A stretch of 14,530 nucleotides of DNA. Source: Rhodospirillales bacterium (GTDB lineage: Bacteria; Pseudomonadota; Alphaproteobacteria; MPNO01; UBA2964). A program made the translations under genes and the position numbers. Below the pieces are notes generated by a model. That model was not told where the DNA came from. It was given only the letters and a program-made list of their open reading frames with translations, and did not search any database. Position 1 is the first letter of the stretch, and the number at the start of each line of letters is the position of its first letter. The stretch is from the NCBI GenBank assembly GCA_002727395.1, contig PBWY01000024.1, forward strand, positions 1 to 14,530, written 5' to 3'. Positions 7,459-14,530 of the stretch are shown one piece after another.

Positions 7459-8579
7459 AAATTTGCCTCTTGTCCGATCCGACGACGTGTTAGTGATAAA
7501 ACCATACCCATACAAAGCGCGACGGAAACTAGCGAAGATCCTCCATAGCTAATAAAAGGCAGTGTCATACCTTTTGTTGGCATTAAATGAAGGGTAGATG
7601 CCATATTAATGAGAGCTTGAAGCCCAAATTGAACAAGCAATCCCGTGACGGATAACAGGATAAAAAAATTGGTTTCTTTGATGATGCGTGAAAAACCCCG
7701 TAAGACAATAAAGGCAAACAAACCTACTACCAAGAGGCATGTAATCATCCCAAATTCTTCAGCGGCCACTGCAAAAATAAAGTCAGTATGAGCATCCGGT
7801 AACATGGTTTTTACAGATCCTTCACCAGGCCCCCGACCGAGCACACCACCCTTCATAAATTCTTCCATTGATCTCATGACCTGATAGCTATCACCAGAAG
7901 TTGGGTCGATGAATCGATCAACCCTGCTAGCTACATGGGGGAGGAGAAAATATGCAGATACGGATCCGGCAATACCCAATGCTATAAAGCCTGCAACCCA
8001 TAATAAAGGCAATCCAGCTAAAAAGAACTGAGTGAACCAAACAGCTGATACAACTACAGTCATCCCGAAATCAGGTTGTAATAGAAGTAAACACACTACT
8101 AGTCCGTACAGAACTATCGCTGAGGTTTGGCCAATAGCTCTCCCGTTCTCACTTTTCATCGCGAAAAGCCATGCGGTAACGACGGCGAATGCAGGTTTGA
8201 TAAATTCAGATGGTTGTAGCGACCATCCTAAGATATTAATCCAACGCTTAGCTCCCTTACTTTCAAAACCAAAGAAGCAAGTGGTAATCAATAGTCCGAA
8301 GCTGATGAAGAATATAACAATTGCAACTCGCAGAGTACCTTGAGGAGCCATCAGAGATGCACCAATTAAAAATAGCAAGGCTATTGGCATAAAAAAAAGT
8401 TGCTTTTGAACAAAATGATAGGAATCAAATCCTAAATTATCGGCAACGGGAGGGCTGGCGGCCATAGTCATAATAACACCAAAACCGATAAGTAGGGCAA
8501 TTGCGGCCAGGGTCCAATGGTCAATTGTCCACCACCATTTTCCTAGTAACGATGTATCGGTGCGTGTGAAAGCCGTCAT
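7455..8579 (-). CDS. ftsW: Septal peptidoglycan polymerase FtsW (SEDS family)
   Basis: FtsW is a multi-pass SEDS glycosyltransferase that polymerises lipid II at the septum together with FtsI. The 374-residue protein is mostly hydrophobic, with about ten membrane segments. SEDS motifs are GAKRWINILGWSLQPSEFIK (109-128), LLLLQPDFGM (164-173), RVDRFIDP (219-226), SYQVMRSMEEFMKGGVLGRG (231-250), the extracellular loop PDAHTDFIFAVAAEE (261-275) with the putative catalytic Asp266, and GMTLPFISYGGSS (337-349). A GTG three codons upstream is possible, but the ATG (8579-8577) has GGGAG 8 nt before it and an ATGA overlap with murD. FtsW rather than RodA is inferred from the dcw context and the AHTDF loop. 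Confidence 0.96.
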   Translation of the reverse strand: MTAFTRTDTSLLGKWWWTIDHWTLAAIALLIGFGVIMTMAASPPVADNLGFDSYHFVQKQLFFMPIALLFLIGASLMAPQGTLRVAIVIFFISFGLLITTCFFGFESKGAKRWINILGWSLQPSEFIKPAFAVVTAWLFAMKSENGRAIGQTSAIVLYGLVVCLLLLQPDFGMTVVVSAVWFTQFFLAGLPLLWVAGFIALGIAGSVSAYFLLPHVASRVDRFIDPTSGDSYQVMRSMEEFMKGGVLGRGPGEGSVKTMLPDAHTDFIFAVAAEEFGMITCLLVVGLFAFIVLRGFSRIIKETNFFILLSVTGLLVQFGLQALINMASTLHLMPTKGMTLPFISYGGSSLVSVALCMGMVLSLTRRRIGQEANL

Positions 8580-9958
8580 TCGACACACTCCCGGAATGAT
8601 GTGATAAATTGTCGGAAAGCATTTCCTCTCGCTTCATAGTTTTCCCATTGGTCAAATGATGCACAGGCAGGTGAAAGTAAAACCGTTGGGCTTAGATTTT
8701 TGCAGACTAATGCTGCATTATAGGCTTCTCTGACCGCTGTTCTGAGATTGCCACAAAGTGTAGTTTTTACTTTATTATTTATAAGTTTTTCAAACTCTTC
8801 GGAGGATTCTCCAATCAGAAAGACGTGATGTATGTTTGAGAGACAATCCGCCAATCTATTGCAGTCTAGGCCCTTTGAGCGGCCACCGGCGATCCAAAAT
8901 ATATTTTTATAGCAAGCTAAAGCGCGCTCTGATGCTTCGAGGTTAGTTGCCTTACTATCATTAACAAACGTAATACCGTTTAACGAGTCGACCCGTTCCA
9001 TTCGATGGGGCAACCCATGAAAATTCATGATTGATTCAGCTATGATTTCTCTATCAATTTCCAAGGCATATCCAATGGCCGCCGCCGCTAAAGCATTTTG
9101 CCAATTATGGATACCCAGTAGGTTTTTCGCTTTTCTTAAGTCACAGATAACCAGGCCACTCATGTCATAGATTTTTTCATCTGTCACATAAAATCCATCC
9201 TCAAGTTTTTCAGATGTTGAAATAGGGTAACTTTGCCAAAAGGGATTAATTGAAATTTCATTATGTAAGGACCGGCCAAATTCGTCATCTATGCCTATGA
9301 TAGCTATCTGAGGTTTTTTCGAGTTTTGGCACTGTCTAAATATTTGGCTTTTCGCTTTAAAATAATTTTTGATATTCCCGTGCCTATCTAGGTGATCAGA
9401 ACTTAAATTTAGAAAGGCAGCTATGTCGAAGGATGCGTTTTTGGTTAGGTCCAGTTGATAAGAAGAAACCTCTAGAACGATAATTTCACCATCAACTGGT
9501 TCTCGAAGACTAAGTGCCGGCGGACCTAGGTTACCCCCAATTTGTCGTTTTATGCCGGCTTTCTCTAACATGTGACCGACAAGTGCGGTCGTGGTTGATT
9601 TGCCATTTGTTCCCGTGATGCCAATAAATTTTGTTTCAGGAAGTGTTTCAATCAAAAGTTCCACATCCCCAATTATTTGTGTTTTTGCTAATAGCGCTTT
9701 TTTCGCAATGGTGTGGGGTTGGTGGGTAAACGGAACCCCCGGAGCCAGAACCAATGCATCAAAGTTGTCAAAGTCGCTAATGTACAGATCTTCTAATATA
9801 ATATTTTGTTGTTTTGCTTTTTTTCTCTGAATAGGGTCGTCATCCCATGCTGAAATTTTGTTTCCGCTAGCCGATAGAGCGCGGGCGGTTATAAGGCCGG
9901 ATGTACCAAGACCAAATAAAGCGATTTTCTGGTCGCGCCGGGTCTTTATTTTAATCAC
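8576..9958 (-). CDS. murD: UDP-N-acetylmuramoyl-L-alanine--D-glutamate ligase
   Basis: MurD adds D-glutamate to UDP-MurNAc-L-Ala, the second Mur ligase step. It has 460 residues. Motifs are IALFGLGTSGLITARAL (12-28, UDP-binding fold), LAPGVP (71-76), the P-loop GITGTNGKSTTTALVGHML (113-131), GGNLGPP (141-147), LEVSSYQLD (162-170), NLSSDHLDRHG (184-194), KAKSQIF (201-207, with the Lys expected to be carbamylated), HNWQNALAAAA (284-294), GLPHRMERV (315-323), FVNDSKATN (331-339), IAGGRSKGLD (356-365) and LLSPACASFDQWENYEARG (427-445). The start is GTG (9958-9956), 5 nt after a GAGG and 7 nt after the mraY stop. No in-frame ATG gives a better N-terminus. Confidence 0.97.
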   Translation of the reverse strand: MIKIKTRRDQKIALFGLGTSGLITARALSASGNKISAWDDDPIQRKKAKQQNIILEDLYISDFDNFDALVLAPGVPFTHQPHTIAKKALLAKTQIIGDVELLIETLPETKFIGITGTNGKSTTTALVGHMLEKAGIKRQIGGNLGPPALSLREPVDGEIIVLEVSSYQLDLTKNASFDIAAFLNLSSDHLDRHGNIKNYFKAKSQIFRQCQNSKKPQIAIIGIDDEFGRSLHNEISINPFWQSYPISTSEKLEDGFYVTDEKIYDMSGLVICDLRKAKNLLGIHNWQNALAAAAIGYALEIDREIIAESIMNFHGLPHRMERVDSLNGITFVNDSKATNLEASERALACYKNIFWIAGGRSKGLDCNRLADCLSNIHHVFLIGESSEEFEKLINNKVKTTLCGNLRTAVREAYNAALVCKNLSPTVLLSPACASFDQWENYEARGNAFRQFITSFRECVE

Positions 9959-9965
9959 TTAACCC

Positions 9966-11054
9966 TCATCGTAGCTTCAACGTTGAAAGACCAATCAATG
10001 CAAGTACCATTGCAATAATCCAAAACCGAATGACTATAGTCGGTTCCTTCCAGCCTTTTTTTTCGAAATGGTGATGGAGTGGAGCCATCCTAAATACACG
10101 ACGGCCTGTTAATTTAAATGAAATGACCTGTACTATCACCGACGCAGTTTCTAATACAAACAACCCACCGATAATTGCTAAAACGAGTTCATGTTTGCAA
10201 ATTACACTGACTGCGCCTATCGCACCGCCGACGGATAAGGAACCCGTATCTCCCATGAAAACCATCGCAGGTGGTGCATTAAACCATAAAAACCCGAGGC
10301 TTGCTCCCACTAACGCTCCACAAAAAACCGCTAACTCCCCAGCACCCGGGACGTTATGAACCTGCAGGTATGAAGAGAATACTTGGTTACCAACGATATA
10401 AGTAATTAATGCTAAACAGCCGGCCACGATCATAGCCGGTACAATAGCTAGTCCATCTAGGCCATCTGTCAAATTTACGGCATTAGAGGCACCTACAACT
10501 ACAAGCGCTGAGAAGGGTATAAAAAACCAACCAAGATCGATGAGTATATTTTTGAAAAAAGGGATTGTTAGGCTATTGGAAAGTGGGTCAGTCATAATTG
10601 TTGAAATCCACCAGGCTATGACACTAGCGATCACAACTTCTGCTAATAACTTAATCTTGCCGGGCAATCCATTTGAGGATCTATTTGAGATTTTAATATA
10701 GTCATCGATGAACCCTATGGTGCCAAAACCAATGGTTACTATAAGTACTGCCCATACATATCGATTGTTTAAGTCCGTCCAGAGAAGTGTTGAGATACTT
10801 AAGGCGATCAAAATTAGTAATCCGCCCATAGTTGGTGTCCCTTTTTTTGTTAAAGGGTGGCTTTCCGGCCCATCCGCTCTTATTGGTTGGCCCTCTCCTT
10901 GGAGTTTTTTCAACTGACGAATTAAGGTCCCTCCTAGAAGAAAACTTATAATTAGAGCTGTAATAACCGCTCCGCTAGTTCTAAATGTTAAATATTGGAA
11001 GAGATTAAATAGTCCGAAATCCTCTGCTAATGGGAAAAGAAAGTTATATAGCAT
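9966..11054 (-). CDS. mraY: Phospho-N-acetylmuramoyl-pentapeptide-transferase
   Basis: MraY is the polytopic inner-membrane enzyme that moves phospho-MurNAc-pentapeptide from UDP to undecaprenyl phosphate, forming lipid I. The 362-residue length and roughly ten hydrophobic segments match the family. Motifs are GQPIRADGPESHPLTKKGTP (55-74), TMGG (75-78), the Asp pair in FIDDYIK (115-121), NAVNLTDGLDGLA (191-203), MGDTGSLSVGG (267-277) with the conserved Asp269, and APLHHHFEKKGWKEP (324-338) carrying the triple His. The ATG (11054-11052) follows the murF TAA by only 2 nt. The Shine-Dalgarno is poor (a GGA 12 nt away), so translation probably depends on ribosomes finishing murF. Confidence 0.98.
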   Translation of the reverse strand: MLYNFLFPLAEDFGLFNLFQYLTFRTSGAVITALIISFLLGGTLIRQLKKLQGEGQPIRADGPESHPLTKKGTPTMGGLLILIALSISTLLWTDLNNRYVWAVLIVTIGFGTIGFIDDYIKISNRSSNGLPGKIKLLAEVVIASVIAWWISTIMTDPLSNSLTIPFFKNILIDLGWFFIPFSALVVVGASNAVNLTDGLDGLAIVPAMIVAGCLALITYIVGNQVFSSYLQVHNVPGAGELAVFCGALVGASLGFLWFNAPPAMVFMGDTGSLSVGGAIGAVSVICKHELVLAIIGGLFVLETASVIVQVISFKLTGRRVFRMAPLHHHFEKKGWKEPTIVIRFWIIAMVLALIGLSTLKLR

Positions 11055-11056
11055 CG

Positions 11057-12493
11057 TTAAGCGGTTCCATTTAAGAAAGAAGAATTTTTAACACTAGTGT
11101 CTACTTGTAATTCCATAAGTTGCTTGACTATTGTTTTCATGCCCATTGAAAGTGACCCTTTCACGGTTACGATATCTCCTGGTCTGATCCTTTTTATAAT
11201 TTGTCTGCCTAAATCAGCTACGGAATCGCTAAAGCTGCCTTGAAATTCACTTGGTAGAACATCGAACATTTTATGCATATGCTCTCCAGATGCATACACT
11301 TCACTGATAGCGTTCTTCACAAGGATTTCTGATAATTGAAGGTGGAAATCTTCAGATTTCTTTCCCAACTCCTTCATATCACCAAGGACCGCGATGCGTT
11401 TGGCGCAAGGCCCAGGTTTCATGGTTGAGAGTGTTTCGATTGCTGCCTGCATAGAGGCTGGGTTGGCGTTGTAACTCTCATCTATTAAGGTGAAATAACC
11501 ATCTTCAATATTAATTCTATGCTGTATACCACGACCATCGATGGGATTAATTTTACTTAATGTTTCTGCTGCCTCAGCGACATTTGCACCTACGGCTGAG
11601 ATTGCTAATAAAACCGCAAGACTATTTTGAACTAAATGTTTCCCGGGTATACCAAGACGATAACCAAATCGGCGATTACAAATTAGAGCTTCGACGTTGG
11701 TCCCAGAACAATCTGCCACCTGACTAATTAGCTGAGCATCAGCTTCCTTATTTTCGCCAAATGATAGGATTTGGTCTACGCCATTTTTCTCCGCCATAAG
11801 TCTAAGGTGATCATAAAATTCATTATCGTGGTTGAGGATAGCAATGCCACCGTCCATACCAGTAAAGATCTCTGCTTTGGCGTCAGCGATATCTCGAATG
11901 GTGTCGAAAAACTCTATATGCACTGGTTCGATAGTAGTGATAATGGAAACGTCCGGTCGGATCATTTTCGAAAGCGGAGTTATCTCCCCAGCATGATTCA
12001 TACCGACTTCGAAGACTGCATAATCGGCATCTGGCTGCATAATAGCCAAGGATAAGGGTACCCCAAAATGGTTGTTATAGCTATGAGGGCTCGCAGCAGT
12101 CTTGCCTTGTGTTTTGAGACCATTGAAAATTGCGTCTTTGGTGCCAGTCTTTCCCACACTGCCGGTAACTGCGATAGTTTTTGAAGCGGTTCTTTTTCGT
12201 GCAGCTATACCAAGTTTATCAAGCGCGACTTTAGTATCATTTACTTTTAGAACTGGATGGTGGGGTTCTAATTGGGTGGGGTAATTATCTACTAAAGCTG
12301 CAACAGCTCCATTGGCAAATGCCTGTTTAATAAATTTATGACCATCCAATCTTGGTCCTTTAAGAGCAATAAAAAGGTCGCCCTTTTGAGTGGTTCGACT
12401 GTCTATCGATATACCTCTTGCAGACCAATCAATATGACAGATGCCCCCAGTAGCGGTGCAAACCGAATCTTTTGTCCAAAGAATTTGTTTCAT
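11057..12493 (-). CDS. murF: UDP-N-acetylmuramoyl-tripeptide--D-alanyl-D-alanine ligase
   Basis: MurF adds the D-Ala-D-Ala dipeptide (made by Ddl) to UDP-MurNAc-tripeptide, the last cytoplasmic ligase step. It has 478 residues. Motifs are ISIDSRTTQKGDLFIALKGP (28-47), the P-loop AVTGSVGKTGTKD (108-120; SVGKTGTK is a form I associate with Alphaproteobacteria), SYNNHFGVPLSLA (138-150), FEVGMNHAGEI (161-171), EPVHIEFF (189-196), later DESYNANPASM and VLGDMKELG, and a C-terminal VKGSLSMGM. I chose the ATG at 12493-12491, which makes an ATGA overlap with murE, rather than the frame opening three codons upstream. The Shine-Dalgarno is weak (a GAG 8 nt upstream), so expression probably relies on translation of murE, which is interrupted here. 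Confidence 0.97.
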   Translation of the reverse strand: MKQILWTKDSVCTATGGICHIDWSARGISIDSRTTQKGDLFIALKGPRLDGHKFIKQAFANGAVAALVDNYPTQLEPHHPVLKVNDTKVALDKLGIAARKRTASKTIAVTGSVGKTGTKDAIFNGLKTQGKTAASPHSYNNHFGVPLSLAIMQPDADYAVFEVGMNHAGEITPLSKMIRPDVSIITTIEPVHIEFFDTIRDIADAKAEIFTGMDGGIAILNHDNEFYDHLRLMAEKNGVDQILSFGENKEADAQLISQVADCSGTNVEALICNRRFGYRLGIPGKHLVQNSLAVLLAISAVGANVAEAAETLSKINPIDGRGIQHRINIEDGYFTLIDESYNANPASMQAAIETLSTMKPGPCAKRIAVLGDMKELGKKSEDFHLQLSEILVKNAISEVYASGEHMHKMFDVLPSEFQGSFSDSVADLGRQIIKRIRPGDIVTVKGSLSMGMKTIVKQLMELQVDTSVKNSSFLNGTA

Positions 12494-13185
12494 GGGCCAC
12501 ACTCGTTCATAGCAGATATAACACCCTTGATAATTGCGCTATCCGAAAGAGGTAATATTTTTTGACCTATAATTTGTCCGGTCTCATGGCCTTTTCCCGC
12601 TATAACTAGTGTATCACCTGGCTCTAAATCCATTATTGCATTCCCGATGGCTTCTGAGCGGTCTCCTATTTCAGTTGCAAAGGGGCCCCCCGCCAAAATT
12701 TCCCTACGTATCCCACTGGGGTTTTCATCTCTTGGGTTGTCATCTGTGACGTAAATTTTATTGGCCAATTTACTAGCAATTTGTCCCATTTGATGTCTTT
12801 TGCCTTGGTCACGATTTCCACCGCAACCGAAAACAAGCGATAAGTTTCCCACGGTATGAAATCTTAGCGCTATTAAAATTGCAGATAGAGCCTCAGGTGT
12901 ATGAGCGTAGTCGATAAATATAGATGCCCCACAGGGGCTAATGGATACTAATTCTAGACGGCCTGGAGGACCCTCGATCTTTGGTAGTACGGCGATTGCT
13001 TTTTCTGGTTCGTCACCACAAGCGATAATAATGCCCAACGCACATAGAGCATTCAGGATTTGAAATTGCCCAACAAGATTTATTTCTAGATCATATTTTT
13101 TTCCTAAAAGGGTAAGGGAGATTTTTTGCCCCTGGGAAAAAGGTTCAACACTATCGAGACGAATATCAGTCGCTTCACGACCATA
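12490..13185 (-). pseudogene. murE: murE, C-terminal part downstream of an in-frame stop codon
   Basis: This is the remaining 231 codons of MurE, in the same frame as the first part and separated from it only by the TAA at 13188-13186. It carries the end of the ATPase domain and the whole C-terminal domain: LVGQFQILNALCAL (297-310, numbered on the full gene), GPPGRLELV (332-340), FIDYAHTPEAL (350-360), VFGCGGNRDQGKR (378-390), DNPRDENP (409-416) and IAGKGHE (455-461). DNPR is the motif that selects meso-diaminopimelate. No in-frame ATG or GTG with a ribosome binding site occurs in the first 49 codons; the first TTG is at 13038 and is not a credible start. It is therefore probably not made as a separate protein. 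It ends in an ATGA overlap with murF. Confidence 0.85.
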
Positions 13186-13965
13186 TTAAATTATTTCTAT
13201 ACCGCGGGACTGGCAAGCAGCTGAGAATGTTCTAAATTCCGGTGAGTCAGAGTTTAGAATTGCGACAGCGTCTTTTGGTAAAATACTATTAAAAAGCCGA
13301 AGTTTTGCGGATCGATATTGTTTCATATTTCCATGGTGATCGAGATGATCCCTGGAAAGATTAGTAAAAGCACCGGCAGAAAGTTTTACTCCATCTAGCC
13401 TAGATTGTTCTAGTCCATGGCTCGAAGCTTCTAATACTACACGATCAATATCTCTTTGGGTTAAAGAATTGAGCTCACGGTGCAAGGTTACAGGGTCCGG
13501 GGTTGTTAGACCGCTGGTGTATGGAGAGTTCTGTGTTTTTGTTACAATTCCTAAAGTACCTATAGCCGCGGAGTTGTGACCCAAAAGATTCCATATCGTT
13601 TGCGTAAACCATGCGACTGAAGTTTTACCGTTTGTACCTGTTACTGCGGCATTGATACGTGGTTGAGACTTAAAATATTGGCTGGCGATAAGCGATAGGC
13701 TTTGCCTAGGGTTTTTGGCTTTTATTAGTGGAATATTCTCAACCTCTGGTGGTAAAACTGTATCACATGGAGCAAGAATTGCCGCCGCACCGCGAGTTAT
13801 CGCGTCAGTTATAAATTTACGACCATCCCAATTAGAACCTTGTATCGCTGCAAAGAGATAACCCGGCTTTACCGTACGTGAGTCAGCTGTAAGACCATTT
13901 ATTTCTGTGTCTAGCTCATTCGCCTGAAAGATTTTATTGGCGTTTGTTAACTCAGAAAGAAGCAA
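13186..13965 (-). CDS. murE: UDP-MurNAc-L-Ala-D-Glu:meso-diaminopimelate ligase, N-terminal 259 residues, ended by a premature TAA
   Basis: MurE adds meso-diaminopimelate to UDP-MurNAc-L-Ala-D-Glu. This open part encodes 259 residues: the N-terminal UDP-binding domain with LTADSRTVKPGYLFAAIQG (25-43), the P-loop AAVTGTNGKTSVAWF (106-120), TTPDP (154-158), LEASSHGLEQSRLDG (178-192), FTNLSRDHLDHHG (200-212) and the Lys221 expected to be carbamylated (SAKLRLF). It ends at TAA (13188-13186) inside the ATPase domain, yet MurE sequence continues in the same frame. Counting the stop as one position, the whole gene would be 491 residues, near E. coli MurE (495). I start it at TTG 13965-13963, with AAGGA 10 nt upstream and a normal LLSEL N-terminus; an upstream TTG at 14001 lacks a ribosome binding site. 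It overlaps ftsI by 14 nt. Confidence 0.9.
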   Translation of the reverse strand: MLLSELTNANKIFQANELDTEINGLTADSRTVKPGYLFAAIQGSNWDGRKFITDAITRGAAAILAPCDTVLPPEVENIPLIKAKNPRQSLSLIASQYFKSQPRINAAVTGTNGKTSVAWFTQTIWNLLGHNSAAIGTLGIVTKTQNSPYTSGLTTPDPVTLHRELNSLTQRDIDRVVLEASSHGLEQSRLDGVKLSAGAFTNLSRDHLDHHGNMKQYRSAKLRLFNSILPKDAVAILNSDSPEFRTFSAACQSRGIEII

Positions 13966-14530
13966 GGTGGCGCTTTCCTTTTTTTTGTGCGGTAAAATCA
14001 ATGGTTAATTGACGTTCTAGTCTTGTCTCGTGTTCATCCACAGCAATTATCCCAAGTAACGGAGCAATCCTTTTTATTACCTTTCCAACAACAGGCGCCG
14101 CTGCACGGCCACCGGTTGCACGAACGTTTTTTTGCTTCATAACGCTGGGTTCCTCTATCATCCCGAAGACAAGGTATTGAGGCTCATTTATTGGAAATGC
14201 TCCTATGAAAGAGGATATATGTATTTTTTTATTGTTATATTTTTGCCCAATAATCTTTTCCGTGGTGCCCGTTTTTCCTCCAACAACATACCCTTTAGCG
14301 GCGGCTCTTTTACCAGTGCCATCTGTGACAACTAGCCGAAGTAATCGCCGAATGAGCTTTGATGTTTTTTCACTAATAACACGCCGACCTTTATTAATTG
14401 TTTTTGGCTCTTTTTTTAAAAATGTTGGGGAATGATATATGCCACCATTGACCATTGCTGCCACACCAGAAACCAATTGCATTGGACTAATAGAGAGGCC
14501 ATGTCCAAAAGAAATTGTCATTGCATTAAT
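13952..14530 (-). CDS. ftsI: Peptidoglycan D,D-transpeptidase FtsI (PBP3), C-terminal 192 residues
   Basis: FtsI is the septum-specific class B penicillin-binding protein that cross-links glycan made by FtsW. Only the end of the transpeptidase domain is present; the frame is open to the window edge, so the ATG at 14521 is internal. Visible are AMTISFGHGLSISPMQL (3-19 of the fragment), MVNGG (26-30), the third catalytic motif in VGGKTGTTEK (83-92, KTGT), FIGAFP (108-113) and EEPSV...RATGGRAAAPVVGKVIKRIAP (126-157), which resembles alphaproteobacterial FtsI. The SxxK and SxN motifs, the membrane anchor and the pedestal domain lie outside. It precedes murE with a 14-nt overlap, as in the standard dcw order. 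Confidence 0.95.
   Translation of the reverse strand: MNAMTISFGHGLSISPMQLVSGVAAMVNGGIYHSPTFLKKEPKTINKGRRVISEKTSKLIRRLLRLVVTDGTGKRAAAKGYVVGGKTGTTEKIIGQKYNNKKIHISSFIGAFPINEPQYLVFGMIEEPSVMKQKNVRATGGRAAAPVVGKVIKRIAPLLGIIAVDEHETRLERQLTIDFTAQKKGKRHLASF
13963..13980 (-). promoter_or_regulatory. murE ribosome binding site and TTG start inside the end of ftsI
   Basis: AAGGA (13980-13976), at the end of an A-run, lies 10 nt before a TTG at 13965-13963. Both are within the last codons of ftsI, whose TGA is at 13954-13952. The alternative TTG at 14001 would add 12 residues, including a lysine run, not expected in MurE. The TTG choice is moderately supported. Confidence 0.5.

Noticed and set aside
7456..7515. 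An N-terminally extended murG start about 19 codons upstream
   Set aside because: It would overlap ftsW by about 60 nt and add residues not typical of MurG. The ATG at 7458 has a good ribosome binding site and an ATGA overlap.
12490..13188. A naturally split, two-subunit MurE
   Set aside because: The downstream half has no ATG or GTG with a ribosome binding site near its beginning, and the break falls inside the ATPase domain rather than at a domain boundary. A lone nonsense codon or base error is simpler.
13186..13188. Reassignment of TAA to an amino acid in this organism
   Set aside because: TAA also serves as the terminal stop of ftsA, ddl and murF at exactly the expected protein lengths.
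14001..14008. TTAACCAT on the minus strand near the end of ftsI, resembling a CtrA half-site
   Set aside because: A single 8-base match is expected roughly by chance in 14.5 kb on two strands. The second TTAA half is missing at the proper spacing, and the site is within coding sequence.
1..14530. Mobile element, defence system, CRISPR array, RNA gene or other accessory insertion
   Set aside because: Conserved dcw genes fill essentially the whole window in standard order, and the largest gap is 99 nt. I see no repeats, tRNA-like folds or foreign-looking genes.

Overview
This window is one unbroken stretch of a dcw (division and cell wall) cluster. Every gene is on the minus strand, so transcription runs from high to low coordinates. 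In that direction the order is ftsI (3' end only), murE (interrupted), murF, mraY, murD, ftsW, murG, murC, murB, ddl, ftsQ, ftsA and ftsZ (5' 261 codons only). This order, with murB between murC and ddl, is typical of Alphaproteobacteria. Further support comes from a MurE DNPR motif for meso-diaminopimelate and from alphaproteobacterial-looking MurF and FtsI segments. The DNA looks AT-leaning by eye. I cannot name the genus. Plus-strand open frames are antisense shadows of these genes.

Layout: 13952-14530 holds the FtsI transpeptidase C-terminus. 3043-13965 holds the cytoplasmic and membrane steps that make lipid II: MurE, MurF, MraY, MurD, MurG, MurC, MurB and the D-Ala-D-Ala ligase Ddl. The SEDS glycan polymerase FtsW lies between murD and murG. 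1-3055 holds the divisome genes ftsQ, ftsA and ftsZ. Together they take UDP-GlcNAc-enolpyruvate to UDP-MurNAc-pentapeptide (MurB, MurC, MurD, MurE, MurF, with Ddl supplying the dipeptide), then to lipid I and lipid II (MraY, MurG), then to septal peptidoglycan (FtsW and FtsI), organised by FtsZ, FtsA and FtsQ.

The junctions are very tight. Six are ATGA stop/start overlaps (murE/murF, murD/ftsW, ftsW/murG, murG/murC, murC/murB, murB/ddl). Two are longer overlaps (ftsI/murE 14 nt, ddl/ftsQ 13 nt) and two are gaps of 2 and 7 nt. The only larger gaps flank ftsA: 42 nt before it and 99 nt after it. Each is spanned by a short open frame that starts on the upstream stop codon and ends on the downstream start codon. 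No intergenic stretch exceeds 300 bases, and I see no terminator, RNA gene, mobile element or CRISPR array.

The main anomaly is a single in-frame TAA at codon 260 of murE, a normally essential gene. The reading frame and MurE homology continue unchanged on both sides. I found no new biological system here. The items that merit checking are this nonsense codon and the two bridging mini-ORFs.
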